A stretch of DNA of 9,960 bases from JAFDZO01 sp041859205 (GTDB lineage: Bacteria; Bacteroidota; Ignavibacteria; Tepidaquicellales; Tepidaquicellaceae). How positions within the stretch are numbered: the first letter of the stretch is position 1; every line of letters begins with the position of its first letter. A program made the translations under genes and the position numbers. A model generated the notes under the pieces. It made no database searches, was not told the DNA's origin, and worked only from the letters and a program-made list of their open reading frames with translations. This document shows positions 1 to 7,021 of the stretch, in pieces. The stretch covers positions 1 to 9,960 of the forward strand of contig JBHEKU010000165.1 in NCBI GenBank assembly GCA_041859205.1, given 5' to 3'.

Positions 1-248
1 AGTGACTCAAGGTATTCAAGCTTAGTATAATCAATGAATTCATTTTCCAAAGTAATTACATCACATTGTTCTGCAAATTTTTTTAAGCACTCTAAATCAT
101 TCCAATCCCCGACAATTTCTGAATTGGTAATTTTTCCTGCCGGTGAGTTTTTCTCATTAGATAAAATAACGAATTCAAAACCATACTTATACGAAGCTTC
201 CATCATCATTCTTGCAAGCTGACCGCCTCCGATAATACCAATTCTCAT
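1..248 (-). CDS. purK: N5-carboxyaminoimidazole ribonucleotide synthase, N-terminal part (cut by window edge)
   Basis: PurK uses ATP and bicarbonate to convert aminoimidazole ribonucleotide to N5-carboxy-AIR in cytosolic de novo purine synthesis. Only the first 82 residues are present; the frame is open to base 1. The start is the ATG at 248-246, giving MRIGIIGGGQLARMM, the glycine-rich nucleotide-binding-like fold that opens the PurK pre-ATP-grasp domain. It is followed by the conserved SPAG segment (residues 35-38), IVGDWND (45-51) and a DVITLENE stretch (63-70) typical of this family. The ATP-grasp domain lies outside the window. It begins 18 bp after the ctpA stop codon on the same strand, so it is probably co-transcribed with it. 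No Shine-Dalgarno sequence is apparent. Other ATP-grasp enzymes such as PurT are less likely given the GGGQLARM start. Confidence 0.92.
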   Translation of the reverse strand, partial: MRIGIIGGGQLARMMMEASYKYGFEFVILSNEKNSPAGKITNSEIVGDWNDLECLKKFAEQCDVITLENEFIDYTKLEYLES

Positions 249-266
249 TACGTGTAATAAAATAAA

Positions 267-1931
267 TTAATACTTTCCTAAAAGCTGATTGTACTGTGTA
301 GGATTATTTATAATCGCTATTGCTTCCTGAAGCTGTTTATCGAATTCAAATGTAGCGGCAATCTGTTCTTTCTCGTTAATCAACCTTTTATTAATTTCTT
401 CAGTGATAGCTTTCTTTATCTCTTCTTTAGCATTTTCAATTTCAGTTGTTTCTTCTGATGCAACTTCGCTTTGAATTTTATTCAGATAATCTGCAATGTT
501 AGGACTGAAATTTTTACCTTCGGTCAGTTTTCTTAAGTCATCAATTTTTTTATCTGCATTGGAAACGTAGTCAAAATTTTTAGTCTTAATAAACTCTTTG
601 AAATCTGCAAATATATCATCTGTAGGTTTGAAAGTTTTTAGTCCCGGATTTTTTACCAGATAATCATTAGCGTATTTAAAGAACATATCTCTCGAGAGCA
701 AAGCATAATAAACATCGCTGAGACCCTCAACTTTCACTTCTATATCAGGAGCGATACCGCCCTTTGCATAAACAGTTCTTCCGCCCAGAGTTTTAAACTC
801 ACTTTGATTGTATTTATCTTTATCTAAAAATACACCGAATTTATTTTCCTGGAAATAATCTTTCTGCTGTATCCATCTTCCTGAAGGTGTGAAATATTTT
901 GAAGTCGTGATTTTCATCTGCTTGTCATTGGTAAGATCTCGGAACTGCTGAACAAGTCCTTTACCGAATGACTTTGTACCGACTATAACACCTCTATCCA
1001 AATCCTGGACAGCGCCTGCAACAATTTCCGAAGCTGAAGCAGTGTTCTCATTTGTTAATACTACAACAGGTACATTTTTAGGGACGAGCGGCTCTTCAGA
1101 AGAAAAGTATTTTTTCTCTGAAGCAACTTCTTTTCCTTTTGTAATTAATAGCAGACTGTTTTTATCAACTAGTTTATTTAAAATACCAATAGCTGCATCA
1201 AGAAGTCCGCCGCCGTTATTTCTTAAATCTAAAACTAATCCTTTAAAGTTACCGCTCGCTTTGAAAGTCTTGAGGGCATTCTCTACTTCTGATAGAGCGT
1301 TATTTGTAAATCTGTCCAGTCTTATATATCCGATGCCGTCAGTGCCTGGCTCAAGCATTCCGTAGTAAGAAACAACCTTTAAAATTATTTCCTGTCTGGT
1401 CAGATCAAAATTCAATATATCACCTTCTCTGTCAACCTTTACATTTAGATTTGTGCCAACGGGACCTCTTACCATAAGTCTCGTGCTTTCATATTTTACT
1501 CCGCGTAAATCCTTACCGTCGAGCTCAATAATTTTATCGCCGATTCTTAATCCTTTTTTCTGAGCTTCGTATCCGTTCATAACATCTGTAATTGTAAACG
1601 TACTGTCACGCACACCGATTGTAACTCCGATACCGCCGTATTTTCCTGCTGTGATTAAATCGATCTGGTCTTTGCTGTTTTCATCGTAGTATGTTGTGTA
1701 CGGGTCAAGTGTTCCTAGCATACCTTCGATGCCTGCTTTCACAAATTTATCGGCGTCGATTTCATCTACATAATTAAGGGCAACTTCTTTATACACCTTT
1801 CCGAAGACATCCATATTCTTGTTTATCTTGTCATAGATATCATCGCTTCTTTCCATAGTTGTTCCGAGAAACAAGGTGAAACTGACAAGGAACAGGAGGG
1901 AGAAATATTTCAGCTTTAGTATTTTTTTCAT
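267..1931 (-). CDS. ctpA: C-terminal processing peptidase, S41A family, with PDZ domain
   Basis: This is a serine endopeptidase of the CtpA/Prc family, expected in the periplasm or attached to the inner membrane, where family members trim or degrade proteins from their C-termini. The 554-residue product has an N-terminal hydrophobic segment (about 9-24, signal peptide or anchor), a PDZ domain (about 95-180, with GIGVTIG and LRIGDKIIELDG) and the S41 core (about 197-350). Catalytic residues fit the family Ser-Lys-Gln spacing: S299 in TASASEI, K324 in SFGKG and Q328. LDLRNNGGG (234-242) is the conserved strand before the active site. A charged, helix-prone C-terminal extension (about 400-554) follows the protease core. 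The start chosen is the ATG at 1931; a TTG four codons earlier (1943) keeps the frame but is less likely. It lies 41 bp after tmk and 18 bp before purK. The exact subclass and substrate are unknown. Confidence 0.93.
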   Translation of the reverse strand: MKKILKLKYFSLLFLVSFTLFLGTTMERSDDIYDKINKNMDVFGKVYKEVALNYVDEIDADKFVKAGIEGMLGTLDPYTTYYDENSKDQIDLITAGKYGGIGVTIGVRDSTFTITDVMNGYEAQKKGLRIGDKIIELDGKDLRGVKYESTRLMVRGPVGTNLNVKVDREGDILNFDLTRQEIILKVVSYYGMLEPGTDGIGYIRLDRFTNNALSEVENALKTFKASGNFKGLVLDLRNNGGGLLDAAIGILNKLVDKNSLLLITKGKEVASEKKYFSSEEPLVPKNVPVVVLTNENTASASEIVAGAVQDLDRGVIVGTKSFGKGLVQQFRDLTNDKQMKITTSKYFTPSGRWIQQKDYFQENKFGVFLDKDKYNQSEFKTLGGRTVYAKGGIAPDIEVKVEGLSDVYYALLSRDMFFKYANDYLVKNPGLKTFKPTDDIFADFKEFIKTKNFDYVSNADKKIDDLRKLTEGKNFSPNIADYLNKIQSEVASEETTEIENAKEEIKKAITEEINKRLINEKEQIAATFEFDKQLQEAIAIINNPTQYNQLLGKY

Positions 1932-1972
1932 GCGATTGTTCAAAATCTTTTATTCTTATACTTTATTATTTA

Positions 1973-2593
1973 TTAAAGGTTTCTTTTGTGAGTACTAATA
2001 CTGCTAACAATAAATGCGTGAATATCGTTTACATTTTTCCTGCCATCGATGACCTTATATCTTTTTTTATTTGCCTTCGCGATTTCCATATACCCCTCCA
2101 CAACTTTTTTATAATATGTCAAAGTTTTCTCTTCAATTCTATCAGCGCCTTTATTCCTGAGTTTTTTCCTTTTAAAACTTTCCTGCGGAGTAATATGCAG
2201 GAGAAAAGTCATATCAGGCTTTAAGCCTGATGTTGCAATCCTGTTCACCTGATTTATATCCTTTACATCTATTTTACCGCCGAAACCCTGATACGCAGTT
2301 GAAGAATCATAGTACCTGTCGCAAATAACAATATATCCTTTTTTTAGATGGGGCTTAATGACTTCATTTGTGAGCTGATAGCGTGAAGCAGAGAAAAGCA
2401 AAAATTCCGTAACGTATTCCATTTCAATATGGTCTTTATCAAGAAGCAGATGTCTTATCTTTTCAGATATCTTTGTGCCGCCCGGTTCACGGACGTATAT
2501 AACTTTTTTCTTTTGTGATTGAAGATACTCTAATAATAATTTTGCCTGCGTTGATTTTCCGCAAAGGTCAATTCCTTCGAACGTTATGAACAT
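1973..2593 (-). CDS. tmk: Thymidylate kinase (dTMP kinase)
   Basis: Tmk phosphorylates dTMP to dTDP with ATP, an essential cytosolic step of dTTP synthesis. The 206-residue product has the usual family length. Visible motifs are the P-loop GIDLCGKST (7-15), REPGGT (35-40), the DRY motif (92-94, CDRYYDSSTAYQG) and an arginine- and lysine-rich LID-like segment (142-153, ending ADRIE). The P-loop has Leu-Cys where many homologues have Asp-Gly and Ser or Gly (GxDGxGKST), a mild variation. The start is the ATG at 2593, giving MFITFEGID, the normal family N-terminus. The same frame stays open upstream to an ATG at 2686, but that adds 31 residues encoded partly by a palindromic repeat and should not be annotated. 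It follows the HIT-family gene by 100 bp and precedes ctpA by 41 bp. Confidence 0.95.
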   Translation of the reverse strand: MFITFEGIDLCGKSTQAKLLLEYLQSQKKKVIYVREPGGTKISEKIRHLLLDKDHIEMEYVTEFLLFSASRYQLTNEVIKPHLKKGYIVICDRYYDSSTAYQGFGGKIDVKDINQVNRIATSGLKPDMTFLLHITPQESFKRKKLRNKGADRIEEKTLTYYKKVVEGYMEIAKANKKRYKVIDGRKNVNDIHAFIVSSISTHKRNL

Positions 2594-2632
2594 TAATCTG
2601 CTACAATAAATTTTACTTTTTTGTGTTGCTTG

Positions 2633-2661
2633 GGGGCGTCCCGATAGAATCGGGACGCCCC
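2633..2661. repeat. Perfect 13-bp GC-rich inverted repeat (hairpin) between HIT-family gene and tmk
   Basis: The arms GGGGCGTCCCGAT (2633-2645) and its exact reverse complement (2649-2661) are separated by the three bases AGA. This is a very stable, GC-rich hairpin in otherwise AT-rich DNA. No T-run directly follows it on either strand, so it does not look like a standard intrinsic terminator. It lies in the 100-bp gap between two minus-strand genes and would be transcribed in the tmk leader. The CGGGAC-CCCC part of one arm resembles the right end of the repeat at 7498-7597, which suggests a dispersed extragenic palindrome family. That is inference; copy number cannot be seen here. Confidence 0.85.
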
Positions 2662-2693
2662 ATGTTTCCTTTATAACATACTTCATTTTTAAA

Positions 2694-3734
2694 TTATTTT
2701 AAGGTCATTTTTTTCGTGAATTTATTCATCCTGAACTCTCTTAAAATCTGCCTCTCTGTTAATTCATCGAAATCCCTTTTTGCAACATTTATAAAACTTC
2801 CGGAAAGCTCTATCCATGCAAATCCCAGCGGGAATATCGTTTTTTTATGCATCTTCTGAAAATTAACAGGGAAAATATAGATTTTTTCTTTAGTATAAAG
2901 AATATTATAAGGAATGTTTTGGGTATGAAGCATTGAAATAAATTTCCATGAAGCCCACTTGCTTTCAAATACAAAACACTTAGCCGGATATTCTTTTTTT
3001 CCGCCGTTATGTTTCCATGCCGGATTGCAAACCGGCATTTTTTCTTTCTCAATAAATAGCTGAAAGTGAAGATGATTTACTGAAGCATACGCACCGATGG
3101 AATTATACCCTATTGCAAATCCTTCAGTTGATTTGATTAAATCGCATGCGTAATAATGAAATCTTCTTCTGAGAAATTGCGGATGATTTTTCTCCTGCTC
3201 GGGAACAAGCAAAGTATGATAAGGAACGAACGGAAATTTATTATAGAAGCACGAGACATCCATTCCATTGCATTGGCATTTTTTAAATCTTTCCTGCTTT
3301 AGAAATGGTTTGTTAAAGTTGAAAGCGTTCTTGTCAAACTTTTTATAGATAGAACTTATCTTTTCCACTGCATTTCTTCTCGGCTTGAATGTCCGTAACT
3401 GATTGTACTGTACATCCCAGAGAGCATTCAGCTTTTTGAAAGAAACTTTTTCTATGTTCTCCCAGCCGATCTCAAGAATTTTTAAAGCAACAAAATAATC
3501 ATCATTCTTCAGATTATCAGGAATATTATTAATTTCCTTACTTAGCTTTTTGTAAATAGAATTTAACCGGAAAAAAGTTTTTTTATATAAATCTTTGTTG
3601 AAAGTCGCTTGTGCAGATAGCAGAATCAATATTCCTAAATCATTAAAGCTTACTTCTTTCTTTAAAAGATTCAGAAGGTAATCATCGTAAATTTTTATAA
3701 AGTTATCCTTGGATTTAAATAAATCAGGAAGCAT
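2694..3734 (-). CDS. HIT-superfamily nucleotidyltransferase/phosphorylase, GDP-hexose phosphorylase-like
   Basis: The 346-residue soluble protein has a HIT-type active site: NSIGAYASVNHLHFQLF (residues 211-227) contains H221-x-H223-x-Q225, the HxHxQ pattern of the GalT/Ap4A-phosphorylase branch. The second histidine would be the nucleotidylated nucleophile. The surrounding NSxGxxASVNHLHFQ wording resembles eukaryotic GDP-L-galactose phosphorylase (VTC2) and GDP-D-glucose phosphorylase (GDPGP1), as I remember those families; the Bacteroidota DUF4922 family is the other candidate. A strand-like segment FPFVPYHTLLVPEQ (167-180) matches the usual upstream part of this fold. Cysteines at 153, 155 and 162 (KCQC...SC) could bind metal, but this is unproven. 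The N-terminal 130 residues are lysine-rich and helical without a recognised domain. The start at 3734 overlaps the end of the PAP2 gene by 11 bp, so translational coupling is likely. The substrate is not established. Confidence 0.75.
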   Translation of the reverse strand: MLPDLFKSKDNFIKIYDDYLLNLLKKEVSFNDLGILILLSAQATFNKDLYKKTFFRLNSIYKKLSKEINNIPDNLKNDDYFVALKILEIGWENIEKVSFKKLNALWDVQYNQLRTFKPRRNAVEKISSIYKKFDKNAFNFNKPFLKQERFKKCQCNGMDVSCFYNKFPFVPYHTLLVPEQEKNHPQFLRRRFHYYACDLIKSTEGFAIGYNSIGAYASVNHLHFQLFIEKEKMPVCNPAWKHNGGKKEYPAKCFVFESKWASWKFISMLHTQNIPYNILYTKEKIYIFPVNFQKMHKKTIFPLGFAWIELSGSFINVAKRDFDELTERQILREFRMNKFTKKMTLK

Positions 3735-4521
3735 CGGTTCTTTTAGGTTCTCTGTTAATAAAAATAATTTTATTTAAAGCTCCGGCATATATAAAAATTA
3801 AAGCAGCACAAAATCCCATCATTGCGCCGAAAGCCACATCGGTTTTGTGATGAAAGCCTAACATAACTCTGGATAACGAAACAAATATCATCCAGATTAA
3901 CGGTGCAAAATAAAAATAGCGCAGCCTTCTGTTTGTAATTGTAAAGAATAAAATGCACGAATAAACAGTGCCTATGAAGAATGAGTTGAAAGCATGGGCT
4001 GAAGGAAATGATAGAGCCGGCTCCTGAAGCCAGATTTTATATACAAAGGGATTTATTCCCATGGGAATTTTATTGATCAGGGAGTCGCCGGAGAGTATAA
4101 GCTTCCTTTGGGCATCAGTTAGTTTTGTAAATTCTTCGAGCGATTCAGGCAGTAATTTTTCTGCGGAAAGATATTCCTGATATGGGCGCGCTTCGGGAAA
4201 TTCTGCTTTCAAAAAGCCAATAAAATATACTCCGGTAGTTGTAATGATAATTCCTATCAGAAAAAAAATTATGAACGAATGATGTACTCTGATAAATTTT
4301 CTTGTGGAATATATCAGTATTAATAAAATTATAACCAATGAAATCATTACTCCAATTGGGTTGCAGGATAATGATGCCAGTACCCAGATGTATGTTGAAA
4401 TGCTGTCAGTAGAGTATGAGTTATAGCCATCGGGGAGAAACCACAATATTAAAAGCAGAACTACTACAGCTAAAAAGGAATACCTTACAACGTTTTTATT
4501 TAGCACCGTAAATTTTCTCAT
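3724..4521 (-). CDS. PAP2-family membrane phosphatase
   Basis: This is an integral-membrane acid phosphatase of the PAP2 (phosphatidic acid phosphatase type 2) superfamily, which removes phosphate from lipid phosphates or polyprenyl pyrophosphates. The 265-residue product has about six hydrophobic segments (roughly 14-30, 42-72, 82-103, 177-195, 203-220 and 229-250). All three catalytic motifs are present: K105-x6-R112-P113, P173-S-A-H176 (PSAH in place of the common PSGH), and S217-R-x3-G-x-H224-x3-D228. A long loop of about 57 residues separates motifs 1 and 2. The start is the ATG at 4521; the preceding codon is TTG and could extend it by one residue. A weak AGGA lies just upstream, overlapping the stop of the ABM-like gene 5 bp away. 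The 3' end overlaps the HIT-family gene by 11 bp. The substrate (undecaprenyl-PP, lipid A or phospholipid) cannot be told from the sequence. Confidence 0.9.
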   Translation of the reverse strand: MRKFTVLNKNVVRYSFLAVVVLLLILWFLPDGYNSYSTDSISTYIWVLASLSCNPIGVMISLVIILLILIYSTRKFIRVHHSFIIFFLIGIIITTTGVYFIGFLKAEFPEARPYQEYLSAEKLLPESLEEFTKLTDAQRKLILSGDSLINKIPMGINPFVYKIWLQEPALSFPSAHAFNSFFIGTVYSCILFFTITNRRLRYFYFAPLIWMIFVSLSRVMLGFHHKTDVAFGAMMGFCAALIFIYAGALNKIIFINREPKRTDAS

Positions 4522-4526
4522 CAATC

Positions 4527-4859
4527 CTATAAATCAACAGGGATAAAATTGGGGAAAGTCATATCAGCTTCTTTCAGCGTGTTCAGTTTGAACCCGCCTT
4601 TCTCCCATAGAACTTCCATCTTAGTCCATAGCTTTCTTACTCCTTCATCTTCATGCGCTTTATTTATATGCTCTTCACTTGCCCATTCAAAAATATCTAT
4701 TAATATTTCTTCATCCTGCCTTGACTGAAGAAGTACAGGTGTCCGCTCTGTCATAAATCCATTCTTAAGAAAGTAATTTCTTTTTTCCTTAAGCACTTCA
4801 AAAAACTCCGGCTGTTTTTCTTTCTTTACTCTGTAAGGAGCAAGCACTACATAACCCAT
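4527..4859 (-). CDS. Small ABM-like dimeric alpha/beta-barrel protein, function unknown
   Basis: This 110-residue soluble protein looks like a ferredoxin-fold, dimeric alpha/beta-barrel protein of the antibiotic-biosynthesis-monooxygenase (ABM) type. A first strand (VVLAPYRV, 4-11) is followed by a charged helix (12-33), a strand with polar turns (PVLLQSRQDEEILIDIFEWAS, about 41-61), and a helix with HINKAHEDEGVRKLWTKM (64-81). The 'EILIDIFEW then helix' pattern is characteristic of that fold. No diagnostic catalytic residues are visible and I do not recognise a specific family, so no reaction is assigned. It lies between a GNAT gene (3 bp upstream) and the PAP2 gene (5 bp downstream), almost certainly in the same transcript. 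No Shine-Dalgarno sequence is present; the leader is nearly all A and T. Confidence 0.75.
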   Translation of the reverse strand: MGYVVLAPYRVKKEKQPEFFEVLKEKRNYFLKNGFMTERTPVLLQSRQDEEILIDIFEWASEEHINKAHEDEGVRKLWTKMEVLWEKGGFKLNTLKEADMTFPNFIPVDL

Positions 4860-4862
4860 TTT

Positions 4863-5345
4863 TTATTTTTTATGTTCTCTGTAATACCCATATGTGTAGT
4901 TATCTCTCACAAGACCTCTTTTCTCAACAAGTTTTTTTGCCCCAAAGCTTTCTATCAATGTCTCAAGAACAATTCCGCATGAATCCGTTTTTTCAGAGAG
5001 GGAAATGCAGTTTTCCAATAACAGCGTTCCTATTCCCTGATGCCTGTATTTTTTCTCAACGTATAGGTCGTTCAGCAGCCATATTTTCTTTAACTGGATT
5101 GTAGAAAAGAACGGGTAAAGAATTGCAAAGCCTGAGTACTCCCTGTATTCTATTATTCCGCTGTTGAACATAACGCTTGCAAGAATAACGGTGAAGTCGC
5201 CGTCGTGAAATCTTTTAGTTAAAAATTTTTCTTCAGCTATAGGTACGGAATGAAGCCCGAGTGAAATCCTATAGTTATGAAAGAGCTTAAAGAACTCAGG
5301 CAACAGCTCTTCTTCAAGTTCTATTATTTCGCTTTTTTCTGTCAT
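4863..5345 (-). CDS. GNAT-family N-acetyltransferase (diverged tandem copy)
   Basis: The 160-residue protein is a single-domain acetyl-CoA-dependent N-acetyltransferase of the GNAT fold. The acetyl-CoA pyrophosphate-binding loop is RHQGIG (101-106), after the core strand LLNDLYVEKKY (90-100). It is clearly paralogous to the neighbouring protein at 5426-5881: both share LFxNYRI near residue 21, the octapeptide WLLNDLYV and a similar aromatic C-terminus. The C-terminal element that normally supplies the general-acid tyrosine (…VYDRxxF in the paralogue) reads KLVEKRGL here, with Val140 at the tyrosine position. Either the chemistry differs or another residue serves. The substrate is unknown (small amine, peptide or antibiotic are all possible). 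It is 3 bp upstream of the ABM-like gene. Its own start follows an 80-bp AT-rich gap, so it could have its own promoter. Confidence 0.88.
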   Translation of the reverse strand: MTEKSEIIELEEELLPEFFKLFHNYRISLGLHSVPIAEEKFLTKRFHDGDFTVILASVMFNSGIIEYREYSGFAILYPFFSTIQLKKIWLLNDLYVEKKYRHQGIGTLLLENCISLSEKTDSCGIVLETLIESFGAKKLVEKRGLVRDNYTYGYYREHKK

Positions 5346-5357
5346 AGGGATATCTTT

Positions 5358-5378
5358 AAATTTAATAAAATTAAATTT
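5358..5378. repeat. AT-only inverted repeat upstream of the second GNAT gene
   Basis: AAATTTAAT and its exact reverse complement are separated by AAA, 12 bp before the start codon at 5345. The surrounding 80-bp gap (5346-5425) is almost entirely A and T apart from one GC-rich patch near 5379-5395. The palindrome could be an operator or a promoter element, but such sequences arise easily in AT-rich DNA. No function is claimed. Confidence 0.3.
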
Positions 5379-5425
5379 GCCCGCTGCCCCTAAGCGTTAA
5401 AAAATTTTAATGATTAATTTTAATT

Positions 5426-5881
5426 TTATTTATTGAACCAGTAATAAGAGTAAAAATTATCATCCTGTACGAATTCATTTCTATCATAAACACTCTGCGC
5501 TGTTGTATTATCTTTTGCAGTCTGAAGCATTAATCCCGCATACTTAGTTTCTCTTGCAAGCTGCTTCGACCTTTCAATAAGAAGGCTTGCAGCACCTGAT
5601 TTTCTGAATTCTTTATCTACATACAAATCATTCAATAACCACAACCGGGTAATTCTTGTAGAGGAGAACATAGGGAAAAGCTGTACAAAGCCTATGAACT
5701 TGTCATCACTTTTGGCCAGATAAATTACAGATTCTTTATTGGTAATTCTTTCTTTTAAGAAAGTTTTCTCGCCTTCCGCATCGGGTTCTTTTTTATAGAA
5801 TATTCTATAGTTTTGAAAGAGCCTTGAGAGCTCATCAAGATTTTCGAGGGAGGCTTGTATAATTTCTATTTCATTGCTCAT
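5426..5881 (-). CDS. GNAT-family N-acetyltransferase
   Basis: This 151-residue single-domain protein is a GNAT acetyltransferase. It has the core strand LLNDLYVDKEF (82-92) leading to the acetyl-CoA loop RKSGAA (93-98). The C-terminal QSVYDRNEF (129-137) carries Tyr132 in the position of the usual general acid, and it ends in an aromatic strand FYSYYWF (143-149). It is the first gene of the minus-strand cluster that reaches purK, and it is separated from the cytochrome gene upstream by an intrinsic terminator. The substrate cannot be predicted. The related copy at 4863-5345 suggests a tandem duplication followed by divergence. The ATG at 5881 has an AT-rich leader without a Shine-Dalgarno sequence. 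Confidence 0.9.
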   Translation of the reverse strand: MSNEIEIIQASLENLDELSRLFQNYRIFYKKEPDAEGEKTFLKERITNKESVIYLAKSDDKFIGFVQLFPMFSSTRITRLWLLNDLYVDKEFRKSGAASLLIERSKQLARETKYAGLMLQTAKDNTTAQSVYDRNEFVQDDNFYSYYWFNK

Positions 5882-5962
5882 AATTGAAATTAATCTACGA
5901 AGTGAAAAGAAGAAAGCAAATAAACAGGTGAGATTTTTTAAGCCAAATTAAACCAGAATAAT

Positions 5963-5999
5963 AAAACCTCTCCCGGCAACCAAGTTTAGGAGAGGTTTT
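5963..5999 (-). terminator. Rho-independent terminator after the cytochrome c gene
   Basis: An 11-bp perfect stem (AAAACCTCTCC at 5963-5973 against 5989-5999) encloses a 15-base loop. Reading the minus strand, the stem ends in GGTTTT followed by ATTATT. It lies 26 bp beyond the cytochrome stop codon at 6026 and before the first GNAT gene, so it probably ends the cytochrome transcript. The plus strand also has a T-run, so it could act in both directions. Confidence 0.85.
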
Positions 6000-6025
6000 T
6001 GTTTCAATTATGTAATTACGTATGA

Positions 6026-7009
6026 CTAAAACTTGCTTGGAAGCCTGAACTTCTCAACTTTGTTTGATACAGGAGGAATTGTCCTTAAGTAATCATATAT
6101 TGAACCGAGATCTGACTCGCTCATTTGCCCAAGCAATGTCCACGGCATTATAGTATTGAACTCACCTTCTTTCCATGTTGTATTTTTATATTCAGGTGTA
6201 CTGCATGCTTTGAATCTTTTTATAAAATCGTCTCTTGTCATTTTGCCGATACCTGTTTCATTATCTGGTGTCAGATTGGACGTTGTATTTATCCATGGGC
6301 CGACGTTGAATTCAACGCCGCCTGCAAGTTCTTTTCCGGGAATCGGAACGCCTTTATCTGACTGCGTATGGCAGTCACCGCATCCCGCTGCTGTAACCAT
6401 ATATTTTCCATAGGCAATCGAATTGCTTCTTTCCGGAATTGACTGATGGTCCGGAGGTGCAGGTATCGTTCGCATTATTATATTCATAGGGAACTTTGCA
6501 TCGTGCTTCGGCACTTCATTTTGTATCGGAGCAAGTGTTCTTACATAGGCAATGATAGAGTAAATATCTTCTTTATCCATCTTTGCAAAATTCGGGTAAG
6601 GCATTATCGGGAATAAAGGCTCGCCATCTTTGCTGATACCTGATGTTATAGCCCTGTAAATCTCGCCATCTGTCCATCCTCCAATACCGGCAGGAGTGAT
6701 ATTCTTCGCAGGGAAAGAGCCGGGAAGTCCGATTGTTTCATCAAACTTATCACCGCCTTTGCCTTCTGTGCCCGGAATAACAGGACCTGTAAGCTTAGAC
6801 CAGTCTCTTGTTGAGTGACAGTCTGCGCATCCTGCAACGGATGTGAAAAGATATTTACCGCGTTCAAGACGCTGCTCTGTTAATTCTATTTTTAGGTTCG
6901 GCACTTCTATAGCAATTGGATATTTATTCTGCATATAGAAGTAACCGGATACTAATCCTACTGCAACAACAAGCAATAAGATATAGATAATCTTTAGGAA
7001 TTTTTTCAT
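6026..7009 (-). CDS. Di-haem c-type cytochrome, membrane-anchored or exported
   Basis: This is an electron-transfer protein acting outside the inner membrane. The 327-residue product starts with a lysine-rich N-terminus and a hydrophobic segment (about 7-24), either an anchor or an uncleaved signal. Two class-I cytochrome c domains follow, each with a CxxCH haem site: C61-A-D-C-H65 and C210-G-D-C-H214. Likely axial methionines are M136 (PIMPYP) and M288 (TIMPW). Both domains share the order GKY(L/M)...AGCxDCH...NxTPxxxxG(I)G...MPxxxL/F. The two domains look like an internal duplication, as in membrane-bound cytochrome subunits of alcohol or sugar dehydrogenases. No dehydrogenase gene is adjacent, so the partner is unknown. 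The ATG at 7009 is preferred; a GTG directly before it is an alternative. It is a single-gene unit with a terminator downstream. Confidence 0.93.
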   Translation of the reverse strand: MKKFLKIIYILLLVVAVGLVSGYFYMQNKYPIAIEVPNLKIELTEQRLERGKYLFTSVAGCADCHSTRDWSKLTGPVIPGTEGKGGDKFDETIGLPGSFPAKNITPAGIGGWTDGEIYRAITSGISKDGEPLFPIMPYPNFAKMDKEDIYSIIAYVRTLAPIQNEVPKHDAKFPMNIIMRTIPAPPDHQSIPERSNSIAYGKYMVTAAGCGDCHTQSDKGVPIPGKELAGGVEFNVGPWINTTSNLTPDNETGIGKMTRDDFIKRFKACSTPEYKNTTWKEGEFNTIMPWTLLGQMSESDLGSIYDYLRTIPPVSNKVEKFRLPSKF

Positions 7010-7013
7010 CACA

Positions 7014-7021
7014 CAAATTTA
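7014..7021 (-). promoter_or_regulatory. Possible Bacteroidota-type -7 element (TAnnTTTG) for the cytochrome gene
   Basis: The minus strand reads TAAATTTG, matching TAnnTTTG, only 4 bases before the ATG at 7009. If used, the transcript would be essentially leaderless. No clear -33 TTG-type element is seen at the right distance, and the motif is common by chance in AT-rich DNA. Confidence 0.25.

Noticed and set aside
1042..1365. 107-codon plus-strand open frame opposite the protease gene
   Set aside because: It is antisense to the conserved S41 catalytic core and has low-complexity Ser/Phe/Pro-rich content typical of a shadow frame.
1932..1943. TTG start four codons upstream for the S41 protease
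   Set aside because: The ATG at 1931 gives a normal MKKILK signal-peptide start; the TTG adds nothing recognisable. The same reasoning applies to the TTG at 4524 (PAP2) and the GTG at 7012 (cytochrome).
2594..2686. 31-residue N-terminal extension of thymidylate kinase
   Set aside because: The extension is encoded by the GC-rich hairpin region and does not resemble Tmk; the family N-terminus starts exactly at the ATG at 2593.
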